Counted from the stretch's first letter, positions 51,202 to 61,089 are shown. The stretch is 64,000 bases of DNA from an uncultured Actinomycetes bacterium (GCA_903918645.1 CAIXFH010000195.1:1-64000); one strand, 5' to 3'. Program-made: numbers and translations. The notes: generated by a model from the letters alone, not told the origin.

Positions 51202-52896
51202 TCAGGGACGGACTGGCCTGGACTCATCCCACACAGGTTCGGGCGTTTCACGCACTGTGCCATCGGCCGAGAACACAATGTATCGGTCGAAACCACGAGC
51301 GAACCAACGATCGTGGGTGACCGCCAAGACCGTGCCTTCAAAGCCTGCCAAGCCCTCCTCGAGCGCTTCGGCGCTGGCGAGGTCAAGGTTGTCGGTCGGC
51401 TCGTCCAGCAGCAGCAGAGTGGCCCCGGAGAGCTCGAGCAGCAGAATCTGAAACCGCGCCTGCTGTCCTCCAGAAAGCGATTCGAAGGTCTGATCGGCAG
51501 CGTATGAGAGTTCATACCGATCAAGCCGTCGACTAGCCGCCTCTCGTCCCATGCCATCTCGGTGATCATCACCTCGGTGCAAGACCTCGAGCAACGTCTT
51601 GCCTACCAACTCTGGATGCTCATGGGTCTGCGCGAACCAGCCGGGCCTGACGCGGGCGCCGAGCCGGGCGACCCCAGTGTGCTTAACCACAGCCAGGGGC
51701 ACATCGCCAACCGGTCGATGCTCGATGTCGGGATCGCTCCCTCCTGCGGCAAGCAGGCGAAGGAAGTGCGACTTCCCCGAACCGTTGGCCCCAAGTACGG
51801 CGATGCGCTCGCCGAACCAGACCTCCAGATCGAACGGTGCCATCAATCCGGTGAGCTCCAACTGCTCACAGACCACAGCCCGCTTGCCTGTCCTGCCGCC
51901 AACGAGCCGCATACGAACGCTCTGCTCGCGCGCGATCTCTTGTGGCGGTCCGGCTTCCTCGAACTTCGCAAGACGAGTCTTAGCCGCCTGATACCGGCTA
52001 GCCAATCCGTCATTGAACTTCGCTTTTGTCTTGTACATCAGCACGAGAGCTTTGAGTTTCGCGTGCTCTTCATCCCAGCGACGGCGAAGTTCTTCAAGCC
52101 GCGTGAAGCGATCGGCACGAGCAGCGTGGTAGGTCGAGAACCCGCCACCGTGTGTCCACGTGGTGTTCCCCGCTGCGCCGAGTTCGACTGTGACCACCTG
52201 TGTTGCGGTGCGCGCCAACAACTCTCGGTCGTGCGAGACGTACAGCACTGTCTTGGGCGATTCGGCGAGTCGTCGCTCAAGCCATTCCTTACCGGGTACG
52301 TCGAGGTAGTTGTCGGGCTCGTCGAGGAGCAGCACATCATCTGGCCCGCGAAGCAGCGCCTCAAGGGCCAGCCGCTTTTGCTCACCGCCTGACAGAGTGC
52401 GCGTCTCGCGGTACTGCGCCTTGTCAAAGGGGATGCCTAGCGCCGCGACAGTGCAGGTATCCCAGAGGACCTCCGAGTCATACCCGCCGGCGTCCGCCCA
52501 GTCGGCGATCGCCTGGGCATAAGCCATCTGGGTGGGCTCGTCCTCGGCCTCCATCATGGCCAGCTCAGCGGCATCCAGGGCCTTGGCAGCGTCGTAGATA
52601 CGCGGTGGCGAAACCGAGATAAGTAAGTCACGCACGGTGGATTCATCGCGCACTTGGCCGATGAACTGTCGCATCACACCAAGGCCACCCGAGCGAATGA
52701 TGGCGCCCTCTTGTATGTCGAGATCGCCTGCTACCAAACGCATTAGGGTGGTCTTGCCAGCGCCATTCGCGCCAACAAGTGCCACCTTGGCGCCATCGGC
52801 TACCCGAAAGCTCACTTCGTCCAGCAGCACCCTTCCATCAGGCAGGGAGTGTGTGACTTTGGCTACCTCAACATGACCCACAACGATCAGTGTGAC
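51202..52896 (-). CDS. ABC-F family ATPase (translation factor type)
   Basis: The protein has two ABC domains and no membrane segments. The first has GANGAGKTT, LSGGEQKRLALEALL and LLLDEPDNYLD. The second has GANGSGKSH, LSGGQQARFQILLLEL and LLLDEPTDNLD. A charged linker with Arg/Lys-rich helices separates them. It belongs to the ABC-F group that acts on ribosomes (energy-dependent translation or antibiotic-target protection). The start is uncertain: GTG 52896 is used; GTG 52881 (VGHVEVAKVTHSL) is close to the family start. Confidence 0.9.
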   Translation of the reverse strand, partial: VTLIVVGHVEVAKVTHSLPDGRVLLDEVSFRVADGAKVALVGANGAGKTTLMRLVAGDLDIQEGAIIRSGGLGVMRQFIGQVRDESTVRDLLISVSPPRIYDAAKALDAAELAMMEAEDEPTQMAYAQAIADWADAGGYDSEVLWDTCTVAALGIPFDKAQYRETRTLSGGEQKRLALEALLRGPDDVLLLDEPDNYLDVPGKEWLERRLAESPKTVLYVSHDRELLARTATQVVTVELGAAGNTTWTHGGGFSTYHAARADRFTRLEELRRRWDEEHAKLKALVLMYKTKAKFNDGLASRYQAAKTRLAKFEEAGPPQEIAREQSVRMRLVGGRTGKRAVVCEQLELTGLMAPFDLEVWFGERIAVLGANGSGKSHFLRLLAAGGSDPDIEHRPVGDVPLAVVKHTGVARLGARVRPGWFAQTHEHPELVGKTLLEVLHRGDDHRDGMGREAASRRLDRYELSYAADQTFESLSGGQQARFQILLLELSGATLLLLDEPTDNLDLASAEALEEGLAGFEGTVLAVTHDRWFARGFDRYIVFSADGTVRETPEPVWDESRPVRP

Positions 52897-53087
52897 GCCC
52901 CGCGGGCCGGGTAGGCCAATCCGGCTCCAGGCTCGCGTTCGCCTCGATTGAAGGCAGCCGCAACTGAAGCAGGGGAATGGTCGGAGCGGGCGTGCCAAGT
53001 TCGCTTTCTGGACGAGGTGCCTATCAGCAGGCCGCGGCGCGGCAACTACATCACGCGCGCTGAGAGCACCGAGCGGCCAGACCTAAC

Positions 53088-53999
53088 TCAGTCTTCGTCG
53101 TATCCGTAGCTGTCGGTGTCGCTGTCGGTGTCGCTGTCGGTGTCGCTTCCGGAGCAGCAGCCCGCTCGCCCGTCCTCGCCTCGGAACCTGCGCGATCGCT
53201 CTGCCTGCGCTGCGAGATCGTGATCGGGCGCAAACTCGACATGTTCCAGACAGAGCCCGATGGGGGAAATGACGTCAACCTCCGGCACTCGTCGACGACC
53301 GGCCAGCAACTGCGCCGGCCACTCGATCGGTCGACGACCATCGCCCACGGGCAGCAGAGCACCCACAACCGAGCGCACCATCGAATGACAGAACGCATCC
53401 GCGCGGATAGTCATGACGGCTAGATCAGATTCAGGTTCGCGGACCCACGCAAGTTCCTTCAGGGTTCGCACGGTGCTAGCGCCGGGTCGACGTCGGCAGT
53501 AGGCCGCGAAGTCATGTTCACCCAGCAGCGCCTGCGCTGCCTCATTCATCGCGCCGATATCCAGCCGCCCACCACGGCGGCCCGGATGGTGCAGGACATG
53601 CGAACGCACCAGCGGATCGGATCCACCTGGGATGTCTGACACCCGGTATGTGTACGTACGCGACAGTGCCGACCAGCGCGCGTGAAAGCCAGCTGGGGCA
53701 AGCCCTATTGCGCGCACCCGCACATCCGCAGCGAGGACCCCGGCTAGTCGACGTACCGCTAGATCATCACCACGCTGAGCCAAGCTTTGCCACGCAGCGG
53801 CAGGCACGTCTGAGTGCGCCACCTGACCACGAGCGTGCACTCCGGTATCGGTACGTCCGGCACATGCGATGCGCACGTGATCCTGGACGCGCAGGACGAG
53901 AGCCAGCGCGGACTCGAGTTCGCCTTGCACCGTTCGCAGCCCAGGCTGGCGGGCCCAGCCGCGAAACTCGCTGCCGTCATAGGCAAAATCAAGCCGAAG
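53088..53999 (-). CDS. truA: tRNA pseudouridine synthase A; start codon unresolved, unusual tail
   Basis: TruA makes pseudouridine at tRNA 38-40. The catalytic Asp lies in GRTDTGVHARGQ. The first in-frame GTG is at 53930, but the family N-terminus is encoded in frame just upstream: LRLDFAYDGSEFRGWARQ then PGLRTVQ, from 53999 down. No in-frame ATG, GTG or TTG precedes it before the rplQ stop. A GTG at 54014-54016 is one base out of frame, and one extra G in the coding strand at 54009-54011 would connect it. Either an indel or a non-standard start is present. The C-terminus carries an odd SDTDSDTDSDTDS tail encoded by 12-bp repeats. Confidence 0.88.
   Translation of the reverse strand, partial: LRLDFAYDGSEFRGWARQPGLRTVQGELESALALVLRVQDHVRIACAGRTDTGVHARGQVAHSDVPAAAWQSLAQRGDDLAVRRLAGVLAADVRVRAIGLAPAGFHARWSALSRTYTYRVSDIPGGSDPLVRSHVLHHPGRRGGRLDIGAMNEAAQALLGEHDFAAYCRRRPGASTVRTLKELAWVREPESDLAVMTIRADAFCHSMVRSVVGALLPVGDGRRPIEWPAQLLAGRRRVPEVDVISPIGLCLEHVEFAPDHDLAAQAERSRRFRGEDGRAGCCSGSDTDSDTDSDTDSYGYDED
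53109..53144. repeat. 12-bp tandem repeat in truA 3' end
   Basis: GCTGTCGGTGTC is present in three exact copies at 53109-53120, 53121-53132 and 53133-53144. On the coding strand it gives alternating Ser-Asp-Thr-Asp in the TruA tail. Confidence 0.85.
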
Positions 54000-54005
54000 A
54001 CGAAC

Positions 54006-54038
54006 GAGCCCGTCACCCCCGAAAGGGGCGACGGGCTC
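54006..54038 (-). terminator. Strong hairpin between rplQ and truA
   Basis: GAGCCCGTC pairs with GACGGGCTC and an inner CCCC with GGGG, around a GAAA/TTTC loop. It begins 21 bases past the rplQ stop on the minus strand and is followed by GTTCGTCTTCGG, a poor T-run. It may act as an attenuator or RNA-end structure. It also covers the expected start site of truA. Confidence 0.7.
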
Positions 54039-54058
54039 ATCAAGTTCGGACAGGGAAC

Positions 54059-54709
54059 TCAGCCTTCGTCCTGCGTTTCCGGGGTGGCCGGCTCTGCAGC
54101 CTGCGCCTCAGGAGCCTCGACTACCTCTTCAGCCGCAACCTCTTCGGCTGCAACCTCTTCGGCAACCTCTTCAGCCGCAACCTCTTCGGCTGCAACCTCT
54201 TCGGCAACCTCTTCGGCTGCAACCTCGTCACTGGCGTCCTCGGCTACATCCTCAGCAACCGCGGCAGCGGCAGCAGCGGCGGCGGCAGCAGTTGCCTTCT
54301 CCTTGGCTGCACGCTTGGCGGCAGCGGTGGCCTCAGCCACAACTGCCTCAGGCAGCGCCTCAACGAGTTCGATCACTGCCATGGGGGCAGCGTCGCCCTT
54401 GCGGGGGCCAAGCTTGGAGATTCGGGTGTAGCCGCCGGGACGAGTCTCGTAGCGCGGACCAATCTCGGTGAACAACTCGTGCACCACACCCTTGTCACGG
54501 ATGACGGCAAGCACCCGGCGACGAGCGTGCAAGTCACCACGCTTCGCCAAGGTGATGAGGCGTTCGGCCAACGGACGAAGGCGCTTGGCCTTGGCCTCGG
54601 TGGTCGTGATCTTGCCGTGCTCGAACAGCGCGGTCGCAAGGTTCGCGAGCATGAGCCGCTCGTGCGCCGGACCGCCGCCGAGGCGGGGACCCTTTGTGGG
54701 CGTAGGCAT
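54059..54709 (-). CDS. rplQ: 50S ribosomal protein bL17 with long Glu/Ala-rich tail
   Basis: The L17 core (about 1-120) begins [20 protein letters not shown] and has [19 protein letters not shown] further 90 residues form an acidic, Ala/Glu/Val-rich tail with repeated AAEEVAEEV units ending TQDEG. Such tails are seen in other actinomycetes, this one being long. The tail contains a perfect 42-bp duplication. It follows rpoA in the alpha operon. Confidence 0.95.
   Translation of the reverse strand: MPTPTKGPRLGGGPAHERLMLANLATALFEHGKITTTEAKAKRLRPLAERLITLAKRGDLHARRRVLAVIRDKGVVHELFTEIGPRYETRPGGYTRISKLGPRKGDAAPMAVIELVEALPEAVVAEATAAAKRAAKEKATAAAAAAAAAAVAEDVAEDASDEVAAEEVAEEVAAEEVAAEEVAEEVAAEEVAAEEVVEAPEAQAAEPATPETQDEG
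54124..54207. repeat. Perfect 42-bp tandem duplication in the rplQ tail
   Basis: The 42 bases at 54124-54165 are repeated exactly at 54166-54207, and a partial third copy follows. Each unit itself contains 15- and 12-base sub-repeats of CCTCTTC-GGC. It encodes the AEEV repeats of the L17 tail and is likely to vary in copy number. Confidence 0.85.
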
Positions 54710-54751
54710 GTAAGTCTCCTGGTGATGGGGATCCGATGGGCGGGCGGCTCG

Positions 54752-55774
54752 TTAGAGCTGCTCGTCCTCGGCAAATCCCTGGTCGTCATCGTCGTCGTCG
54801 TCGTAGAACGACACAACGCTGGTCGGGTCGAACCCGGGCGGGCTGTCCTTGAGCGCCAGTCCGAGGGTGACGAGCTTGGCCTTAACCTCGTCGATCGACT
54901 TGGAGCCGAAGTTACGAATGTCGAGCAAGTCAGCCTCGCTGCGACCGATGAGTTCACCCACGGTGTGGATGCCCTCGCGCTTGAGGCAGTTGTATGAACG
55001 CACGGTCAGGTCAAGTGACTCGATCGGGGTCGAGAGCTGCTCGGCGACAAAGGCGTCCGCGGGTGACGGGCCGATGTCGATGCCCTCGGCGTCAAAGTTG
55101 AGCTCGCGCGCGAGACCAAACAATTCGACCAGGGTCTTACCTGCCGAAGCGATGGCATCGCGGGGAGCCATCGAGGACTTGGTCTCAACGTCGATGACCA
55201 GGCGATCGAAGTCAGTGCGCTGCTCGACACGAGTTGCCTCGACCTTGTACGTGACCTTGAGCACCGGGGAGTAGATCGAGTCAACGGGGATACGACCGAT
55301 TTCCTGGCCTGGCTGCTTGTTCTGGGTGGCCGATACGTAACCACGACCACGCTCAACTACGAACTCGATCTCGATCTTGCCCTTATCGTTCAACGTGGCC
55401 AGGTGTAGGCCCGGATTGTGGACCTCGACCCCAGCCGGCGGGGCAATGTCGGCAGCCGTGACCGCGCCTGGGCCCTGCTTGCGCAGGTACATCACGACGG
55501 GCTCATCGTGCTCGGACGAAACCACCAACTGCTTGATGTTCAGGATGATCTCGGTGACATCTTCCTTGACACCGGGAACCGTGGTGAATTCGTGCAGCAC
55601 GCCATCGATCCGGATGCTCGTGACAGCAGCGCCGGGGATCGAGGAGAGCAACGTTCGACGAACGGAGTTACCAAGGGTGTATCCAAAGCCTGGCTCGAGT
55701 GGCTCCATGATGAAACGTGAGCGGTACTCGGAGACTGGCTCTTCGGCGAGAGTTGGCCTTTGGGCGATCAGCAT
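54752..55774 (-). CDS. rpoA: RNA polymerase alpha subunit
   Basis: The 340-residue protein has the N-terminal assembly domain ([20 protein letters not shown]) and the C-terminal domain with [20 protein letters not shown], which contacts UP elements and activators. It ends in an acidic tail with seven consecutive Asp ([11 protein letters not shown]). Length is near the actinobacterial norm. It lies between rpsD and rplQ. Confidence 0.97.
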   Translation of the reverse strand: MLIAQRPTLAEEPVSEYRSRFIMEPLEPGFGYTLGNSVRRTLLSSIPGAAVTSIRIDGVLHEFTTVPGVKEDVTEIILNIKQLVVSSEHDEPVVMYLRKQGPGAVTAADIAPPAGVEVHNPGLHLATLNDKGKIEIEFVVERGRGYVSATQNKQPGQEIGRIPVDSIYSPVLKVTYKVEATRVEQRTDFDRLVIDVETKSSMAPRDAIASAGKTLVELFGLARELNFDAEGIDIGPSPADAFVAEQLSTPIESLDLTVRSYNCLKREGIHTVGELIGRSEADLLDIRNFGSKSIDEVKAKLVTLGLALKDSPPGFDPTSVVSFYDDDDDDDQGFAEDEQL

Positions 55775-55875
55775 GTGCGTGGTCCTTCCGTGACGTCCGC
55801 TATTTGACGCCTTAGATGGGTGTTATGGGCTAAGCACGAACGGGGGTGGTGCAGGTATTCGAGGTGAGGGTGCCA

Positions 55876-55896
55876 TCTTGGGCATAGCGCCCAAGA
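55876..55896. terminator. Hairpin between rpsD and rpoA
   Basis: TCTTGGGC, a five-base loop and GCCCAAGA form a perfect eight-bp stem in the 134-base gap, 13 bases past the rpsD stop. No T-run follows, so it is more likely an mRNA structure than a terminator. Confidence 0.45.
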
Positions 55897-55908
55897 CAGC
55901 CACTCACA

Positions 55909-56535
55909 TCACTTCGAGTAGAGCTCAACGATCAGCTGTTCCTGCACCTGCGTGTCGATGACCGACCGCTCAGGCAGGGAGTGAACCAGGATCCGCATGC
56001 GCGAGGGAATGACCTCGAGCCACGCCGGCACTGCACGCTCGCCGAGTTCGGCATGTGCGATGACAAACGGCGTCATCTCACGACTCGCGACGCGCACCTC
56101 AACGATGTCGCTTGGCGACACTCGGAACGACGGGATGTCGACCTTCTTACCGTTGACGGTGATGTGACCGTGACGCACGAACTGGCGTGCCATGTCGCGG
56201 CTCTTGGCAAAGCCGGCGCGGTACACGACGTTGTCGAGGCGGGTCTCCAGGATGCGCAGCAGGTTCTCACCGGTCTTGCCCTGCTTGCGCTGGGCCTCCT
56301 CGTAGTAACCACGGAACTGCTTCTCCAGCACGCCGTAGATGCGCGCGCACTTCTGCTTCTCGCGCTTCTGCAACAGGTACTCGCTGTCCTTGGTACGACC
56401 GCGGCCGTGCTGGCCGGGCGGGTAGGGACGGCTCTCCATAGGGCACTTGGGCCCATCGCACTTGGAACCCTTGAGGAACAACTTGGTCTTCTCGCGGCGG
56501 CAGCGCTTGCAGTCTGCCCCGGTGTAACGGGCCAT
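55909..56535 (-). CDS. rpsD: 30S ribosomal protein uS4, zinc-binding type
   Basis: The 208-residue protein starts MARYTGADC; upstream open frame is not coding. Cysteines 9, 12, 26 and 31 (C-x2-C-x13-C-x4-C) form the zinc site of C-plus S4 proteins. The S4 RNA-binding domain (SRDMARQFVRHGHITVNGKKV) follows. Order rpsM-rpsK-rpsD-rpoA is the standard alpha operon. Confidence 0.97.
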   Translation of the reverse strand: MARYTGADCKRCRREKTKLFLKGSKCDGPKCPMESRPYPPGQHGRGRTKDSEYLLQKREKQKCARIYGVLEKQFRGYYEEAQRKQGKTGENLLRILETRLDNVVYRAGFAKSRDMARQFVRHGHITVNGKKVDIPSFRVSPSDIVEVRVASREMTPFVIAHAELGERAVPAWLEVIPSRMRILVHSLPERSVIDTQVQEQLIVELYSK

Positions 56536-56557
56536 GATGAATAACTCTCTCTCGGGA

Positions 56558-56965
56558 TCAGACGCGACGGCGCTTGGGAGGGCGGCAGCCGTTGTGCGGG
56601 CTCGGAGTAACGTCCTGGATCGTTCCGACCTCAAGTCCGGCTGCCTGCAGCGACCGGATGGCGGTCTCTCGACCCGAACCCGGGCCCTTAACGAAGACGT
56701 CGACCTTCTTCATGCCATGTTCCATGGCCCGACGTGCAGCGGCCTCAGCAGCCAACTGCGCGGCGAAGGGCGTGCTCTTACGCGAGCCCTTGAAGCCGAC
56801 CTGACCCGAGGACGCCCATGCGATGACAGCGCCCGAGGGATCTGTGATCGAGACGATGGTGTTGTTGAACGTGCTCTTGATGTGCGCGTGACCGTGCGCA
56901 ACATTCTTCTTCTCCTTGCGGCGCACCTTCTTGGCGCCCGCAGCCGTACGGCTCTTGGGAGGCAT
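56558..56965 (-). CDS. rpsK: 30S ribosomal protein uS11
   Basis: The 135-residue protein starts at ATG 56965 ([10 protein letters not shown]) and has [19 protein letters not shown] and [19 protein letters not shown] basic N-terminal extension before the core is normal for actinomycetes. rpsD follows 22 bases downstream. Confidence 0.97.
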   Translation of the reverse strand: MPPKSRTAAGAKKVRRKEKKNVAHGHAHIKSTFNNTIVSITDPSGAVIAWASSGQVGFKGSRKSTPFAAQLAAEAAARRAMEHGMKKVDVFVKGPGSGRETAIRSLQAAGLEVGTIQDVTPSPHNGCRPPKRRRV

Positions 56966-57037
56966 TAACAATCCGTTCTGCTTGAGGTCATCGGCCCTTC
57001 GGTCGCGGAACGGGTGCTCCGCAGGACCGTCGGACTA

Positions 57038-57415
57038 CTACTTCTTGGCCTTCTTCTTGCCAGCCACGGTCTTCTTGGGACCCTTGCGGGTACGCGCATT
57101 GGTGTGCGTGCGCTGGCCGCGGACGGGCAGGCCACGACGGTGGCGGATACCTTGGTAGCAGCCGATCTCGACCTTGCGACGGATGTCGGCGGCAACCTCA
57201 CGGCGGAGGTCACCTTCGGTCTTGTAGTTGGCCTCGAGGAAGTCGCGCAGCTTGATCAGATCGTCATCACTGAGATCCTTGACGCGGACGTCCGGGCTAA
57301 CGCCCGTGGCCTCTAGCGTCTGTGCTGCTCGGGTCTTACCGATACCGAAAATGTACGTGAGTGCGACCTCGAGCCGCTTATCGCGGGGTAGGTCTACACC
57401 GACGAGACGTGCCAT
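57038..57415 (-). CDS. rpsM: 30S ribosomal protein uS13
   Basis: The 125-residue protein starts [16 protein letters not shown] at 57415 and has GIGKTRA and the [20 protein letters not shown] tail. It opens the alpha-type set after rpmJ and is followed by rpsK. Confidence 0.97.
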   Translation of the reverse strand: MARLVGVDLPRDKRLEVALTYIFGIGKTRAAQTLEATGVSPDVRVKDLSDDDLIKLRDFLEANYKTEGDLRREVAADIRRKVEIGCYQGIRHRRGLPVRGQRTHTNARTRKGPKKTVAGKKKAKK

Positions 57416-57483
57416 CGGGTGTTCTCGCTTTCGTTTCGTCCGAAGGTCTCTAAAGCGGTACCGGTCCCACCACCCAGGTGGGT

Positions 57484-57504
57484 CCCCAGCCTTCGGGCCG
57501 GGGG
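57484..57504. other. Hairpin in the rpmJ-rpsM gap
   Basis: CCCCAGCC, TTCG loop and GGCCGGGGG form a stable stem in the 187-base leader upstream of rpsM. It could be a ribosomal-protein leader structure or an attenuator. Only this hairpin is obvious in the gap. Confidence 0.4.
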
Positions 57505-57602
57505 TGGCGTCCCGCACGCGGCACGTAATGCTGCGCGGGGGTCGGGCACCGCTTGCTGATGATCACCGTCGACCGCAGACCTGAGCCTGTGATCGACGTC
57601 GA

Positions 57603-57716
57603 TCAGCCCTGCCGTTGCTTGTGGCGGGGGTTCTCGCAGATAACCATGACCCGACCATGACGGCGGATCACCTTGCACTTGTCACAGATCTTCTTGACGC
57701 TGGGATTTACCTTCAT
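57603..57716 (-). CDS. rpmJ: 50S ribosomal protein bL36
   Basis: This 37-residue protein reads [19 protein letters not shown] at its start and ends HKQRQG. C11, C14, C27 and H32 are the zinc ligands of the C-plus L36. It was identified directly from the sequence because it is very short. It lies between infA and rpsM, the standard location. Confidence 0.95.
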   Translation of the reverse strand: MKVNPSVKKICDKCKVIRRHGRVMVICENPRHKQRQG

Positions 57717-57802
57717 CGGTCTCTCCACGGGCTCGTGCTCTGGGCGCTAGCGCCCGTGCTTTTCGTTAGTGGACATGCAGTGCTGACGAACTGACTTGCG
57801 CC

Positions 57803-58024
57803 TTACTTGTAGCGGTAGACGATCCGGCCGCGGGTGAGGTCGTAGGGCGAAAGCTCTACAACAACCCGGTCGTCGGGCAGAATCCGGATGTAGTGCATCC
57901 GCATTTTGCCGCTGATGTGTGCGAGCACCTTGTGCCCATTGTCGAGTTCGACCCTGAACATGGCGTTCGGGAGCGACTCTGTGATTGTGCCTTCGAGCTC
58001 GATGGCACCGTCTTTCTTGGGCAT
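57803..58024 (-). CDS. infA: Translation initiation factor IF-1
   Basis: The 73-residue S1-fold protein starts [16 protein letters not shown] at 58024 and ends [11 protein letters not shown]. It has the conserved [23 protein letters not shown] core pattern. The upstream open frame is leader sequence. It is followed by rpmJ. Confidence 0.97.
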   Translation of the reverse strand: MPKKDGAIELEGTITESLPNAMFRVELDNGHKVLAHISGKMRMHYIRILPDDRVVVELSPYDLTRGRIVYRYK

Positions 58025-58266
58025 ATCCTCGCGTCTCATCCGGTTCGACTTGCATTGCGTTGGTCCAAGGTCTCGCAGCCACGACCCGACACCGGATACC
58101 CGTGAGGGAACGGTGCTTGGGCACGCCGATCTGCGACTCAATGAGCCGAATAGGAAGTCTACGTGAGAACCGGCCCTGGGCGTTAATCGGCCGGTGACCC
58201 TATCGGCTATTGCCTGACATTCCTGGCATTTACGCAGGTCAAGGACCCGCGTGCCCAACGGTCTAC

Positions 58267-59103
58267 TTACTGTCGACGAGATGCTGGGCTTGCGACACCT
58301 GCAGCGGCGAAGCGCGCCGCACCGCCATCAAGTGCTGTGAGCACCCAGGGGCCTTCGTTGGTGAGGGCTACCGTGTGCTCCCAATGCGCCGCGCGACCAC
58401 CGTCAATTGTCACGACGGTCCACTCGTCATCCAGCGTGCGCACGGCACGGCTACCGGCACACACCATGGGTTCAATGGCCAACGCCATCCCCACCACGAG
58501 CGCCAGGCTCTTCCCCGGGACGTGGTAGTTCGGGACGTTGGGCTCCATGTGCATCGACGTACCGATGCCATGGCCTACGTACTCCTCGACGATGCCGTAG
58601 TTTGCACCGCCCGGTTGGTCCCGCACCGAAGACTCGACCGCCTGGCCAATATCGTCCAACGTTCCACCGGCAAGTGCGCGAGCAAGCCCGGCCCACAGCG
58701 CCTCCTCAGTGACTCGTGAGAGTTCAGCATCAGCGGGCGTCACCTCGCCAACCGCGACCGTGATCGCGGCATCACCGTGCCAGCCTTCGACGATGGCGCC
58801 GCAGTCGATGGACACTTGGTCACCTTCGCGGAGTCGGTAATCCCCGGGGATCCCGTGCACGACCTCGGCGTTCACGGAGGTACAGATAGTCGCCGGGTAC
58901 CCGTGATAGCCAAGGAAGGATGGGGTCGCCCCGAAGCTGCGAATGGATTCGCGCGAGATGGCGTCAAGGTCGGCGGTCGTGACCCCCGGCGCGACGGCCT
59001 CGCGCAGTGCTTCCAAGGTGTTCGCCACGACTAGCCCAGCCCGCCGCATCACTGCGATCTGATCGGGAGTTTTGATCTCGATGCGGTCCTTGCGCCGAAA
59101 CAT
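58267..59103 (-). CDS. map: Methionine aminopeptidase, type I
   Basis: Removes N-terminal Met. The 278-residue protein has the metal ligands in [35 protein letters not shown] and [11 protein letters not shown]. The start [17 protein letters not shown] is typical of the enzyme encoded after adk. The 242-base gap to infA holds the infA promoter region; I see no other gene in it. Confidence 0.96.
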   Translation of the reverse strand: MFRRKDRIEIKTPDQIAVMRRAGLVVANTLEALREAVAPGVTTADLDAISRESIRSFGATPSFLGYHGYPATICTSVNAEVVHGIPGDYRLREGDQVSIDCGAIVEGWHGDAAITVAVGEVTPADAELSRVTEEALWAGLARALAGGTLDDIGQAVESSVRDQPGGANYGIVEEYVGHGIGTSMHMEPNVPNYHVPGKSLALVVGMALAIEPMVCAGSRAVRTLDDEWTVVTIDGGRAAHWEHTVALTNEGPWVLTALDGGAARFAAAGVASPASRRQ

Positions 59104-59109
59104 GCCGAG

Positions 59110-59673
59110 TCAGTCGTCGAGAGCAGCAAGAAGGCGGGCGGTCACATCGGCGACCTCACCCATACCGTCGATCCGCACGAGCAACCCCTTGGCGTCGTAC
59201 ACCGCCGTGAGCGGGGCCGTCTGCTCGCCGTAAACCTCGAGTCGCCTGCGCACAACGTCCTCGGTGTCGTCGCTGCGGCCTTGCTCGGCAGATCGCTTGA
59301 GCAAGCGACCCACGACCTCATCGACATCAACCGTGAGCTCGATAACTCGGTCCAACGCTTGACCATTGCGGCCCAGCATCGAGTCGAGTTCGTCGACCTG
59401 CGCCAGAGTTCGTGGATAGCCGTCCAGTAGGAAACCCGCCTGAGCATCAGTCTGGGTTAGGCGATCGCGCACCATGTCATTCGTGACCGAATCGGGGACG
59501 TAGTCGCCGGCGTCCATATAACGCTTAGCTTCCAGGCCAAGTGGCGAGCCACCTGCCACATTGGCGCGGAAGATGTCACCAGTACTGATGTGCGGCACGC
59601 CAAGGTGGCCAGCAAGCAATGCCGCCTGAGTCCCTTTGCCCGCGCCAGGCGGGCCCATCAGCAATAGTCGCAT
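59110..59673 (-). CDS. adk: Adenylate kinase, short form
   Basis: Interconverts AMP, ADP and ATP. The 187-residue protein has the P-loop GPPGAGKGTQAALLAGHLG and DGYPRT. The insertion domain is short, with no zinc Cys, as in other actinobacterial enzymes. The ATG at 59671-59673 overlaps the secY stop by one base. Confidence 0.97.
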   Translation of the reverse strand: MRLLLMGPPGAGKGTQAALLAGHLGVPHISTGDIFRANVAGGSPLGLEAKRYMDAGDYVPDSVTNDMVRDRLTQTDAQAGFLLDGYPRTLAQVDELDSMLGRNGQALDRVIELTVDVDEVVGRLLKRSAEQGRSDDTEDVVRRRLEVYGEQTAPLTAVYDAKGLLVRIDGMGEVADVTARLLAALDD

Positions 59674-60968
59674 CAGCGCAGGAAGCCCTCGTAGTTGCGC
59701 TGCTGAAGTTGCGACTCAATCTGCTTCACGGTGTCAAGACCGACACCCACCATGATCAGCAGGCTGGTGCCGCCGAACAGGAAGCGCTGACCAACCCCGA
59801 GGAAGGCAAAGGCGATGAACGGAATGATCGCGATAGTCGCCAGATAAAGCGCGCCCGGAAGGGTGATACGAGTGAGCACGTAGTCGAGGTACTCAGCGGT
59901 GGGCTTACCCGCACGGATACCGGGCACGAAGCCACCGAACTGCTTCATGTTGTCGGCGACCTCAACTGGGTTGAAAGTGATCGCAACGTAGAAGTAGGTG
60001 AAGAAGACGATCAACAGGAAGTAGGTGAGCAGGTAGAGCGGCTCAGTGCCACGGGTGAAGTTCTGCTGGATCCACTGAGCGAAACCATTCGTGCTGCCCG
60101 ACAACTGGATCAGCAACTGCGGTACGTACAGCAGCGACGACGCGAAGATGACGGGGATAACACCGGCCATGTTGACCTTGAGCGGAATGTAGGTGGACGT
60201 GCCGCCGTACATGCGACGCCCGACCATGCGCTTCGCGTACTGCACCGGAATGCGCCGCTGAGCCTGCTCGACATAGACCACTGCCGCGATCGTGCCAAAG
60301 CCGACCACCGTGACGAGCGCGAGCGTGAACGGGCCGTTGATGGTGCCGATCTGCCAGAGCTGACCGGGGAAGGTTGCGATGATGGAGGTGAAGATCAGCA
60401 GCGACATACCGTTGCCGACCCCGCGGTCGGTGATCAGTTCGCCGAGCCACATGATGACTGCGGTGCCCGAGGTCATCACCATGATCATGGTGAGGAGCTG
60501 CATCAAGCCTTGGTCGGGTACGAGTTGTGCGTTGCAGCCCTGGAAGAGCCGACCTGGCACCCGCGCCAAAGCGATGATGCCGGTGGACTGCAAGATCGCA
60601 AGGCCAACCGTGAGGTAACGCGTGTATTGGGTCAGTTGGGCTTGGCCAGACTGACCCTCAGCGCGCAGCGTCTCGAGCCGCGGGATAACCACGGTGAGCA
60701 ACTGAATAATGATGCTCGCCGTGATGTACGGCATGATTCCGAGCGCAAACACCGACAACTGCAACAGTGCCCCACCACTGAACAGGTTGATCAGTCCGTA
60801 GACCGAGTTGTCCTGTACGAGCGAGATGCAACGCTGGATCGCCTGGTAGTCGACACCCGGTGTGGGCACGACCGAGCCGAGGCGGAAAAGCCCCACGATG
60901 CCCAGGGTGAACAACAGCTTGTTGCGCAGGTCCGGCGTGCGGAACGCCGACGCGAACGCGGAAAGCAC
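59673..60968 (-). CDS. secY: Protein translocase subunit SecY
   Basis: The 431-residue channel has ten membrane helices. It begins LSAFASAFRTPDLRNKLLFTLG and has GGALLQLSVFALGIMPYI and FNPVEVADNMKQFGGFVPGIR. The GTG start follows GGGAGG at five bases. adk overlaps its stop by one base, and map follows adk. Confidence 0.97.
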   Translation of the reverse strand: MLSAFASAFRTPDLRNKLLFTLGIVGLFRLGSVVPTPGVDYQAIQRCISLVQDNSVYGLINLFSGGALLQLSVFALGIMPYITASIIIQLLTVVIPRLETLRAEGQSGQAQLTQYTRYLTVGLAILQSTGIIALARVPGRLFQGCNAQLVPDQGLMQLLTMIMVMTSGTAVIMWLGELITDRGVGNGMSLLIFTSIIATFPGQLWQIGTINGPFTLALVTVVGFGTIAAVVYVEQAQRRIPVQYAKRMVGRRMYGGTSTYIPLKVNMAGVIPVIFASSLLYVPQLLIQLSGSTNGFAQWIQQNFTRGTEPLYLLTYFLLIVFFTYFYVAITFNPVEVADNMKQFGGFVPGIRAGKPTAEYLDYVLTRITLPGALYLATIAIIPFIAFAFLGVGQRFLFGGTSLLIMVGVGLDTVKQIESQLQQRNYEGFLR

Positions 60969-61089
60969 AGTCCCTCCCGGTGGGCACCCAGTGGTACCCG
61001 GTGACGACAGTGATTGTCACGGCAATGGTGCCCGTAACTCACGGTGCCCGGATTCGGGACCGCGATGGCTGAGCCTAACAGTCAGTATG

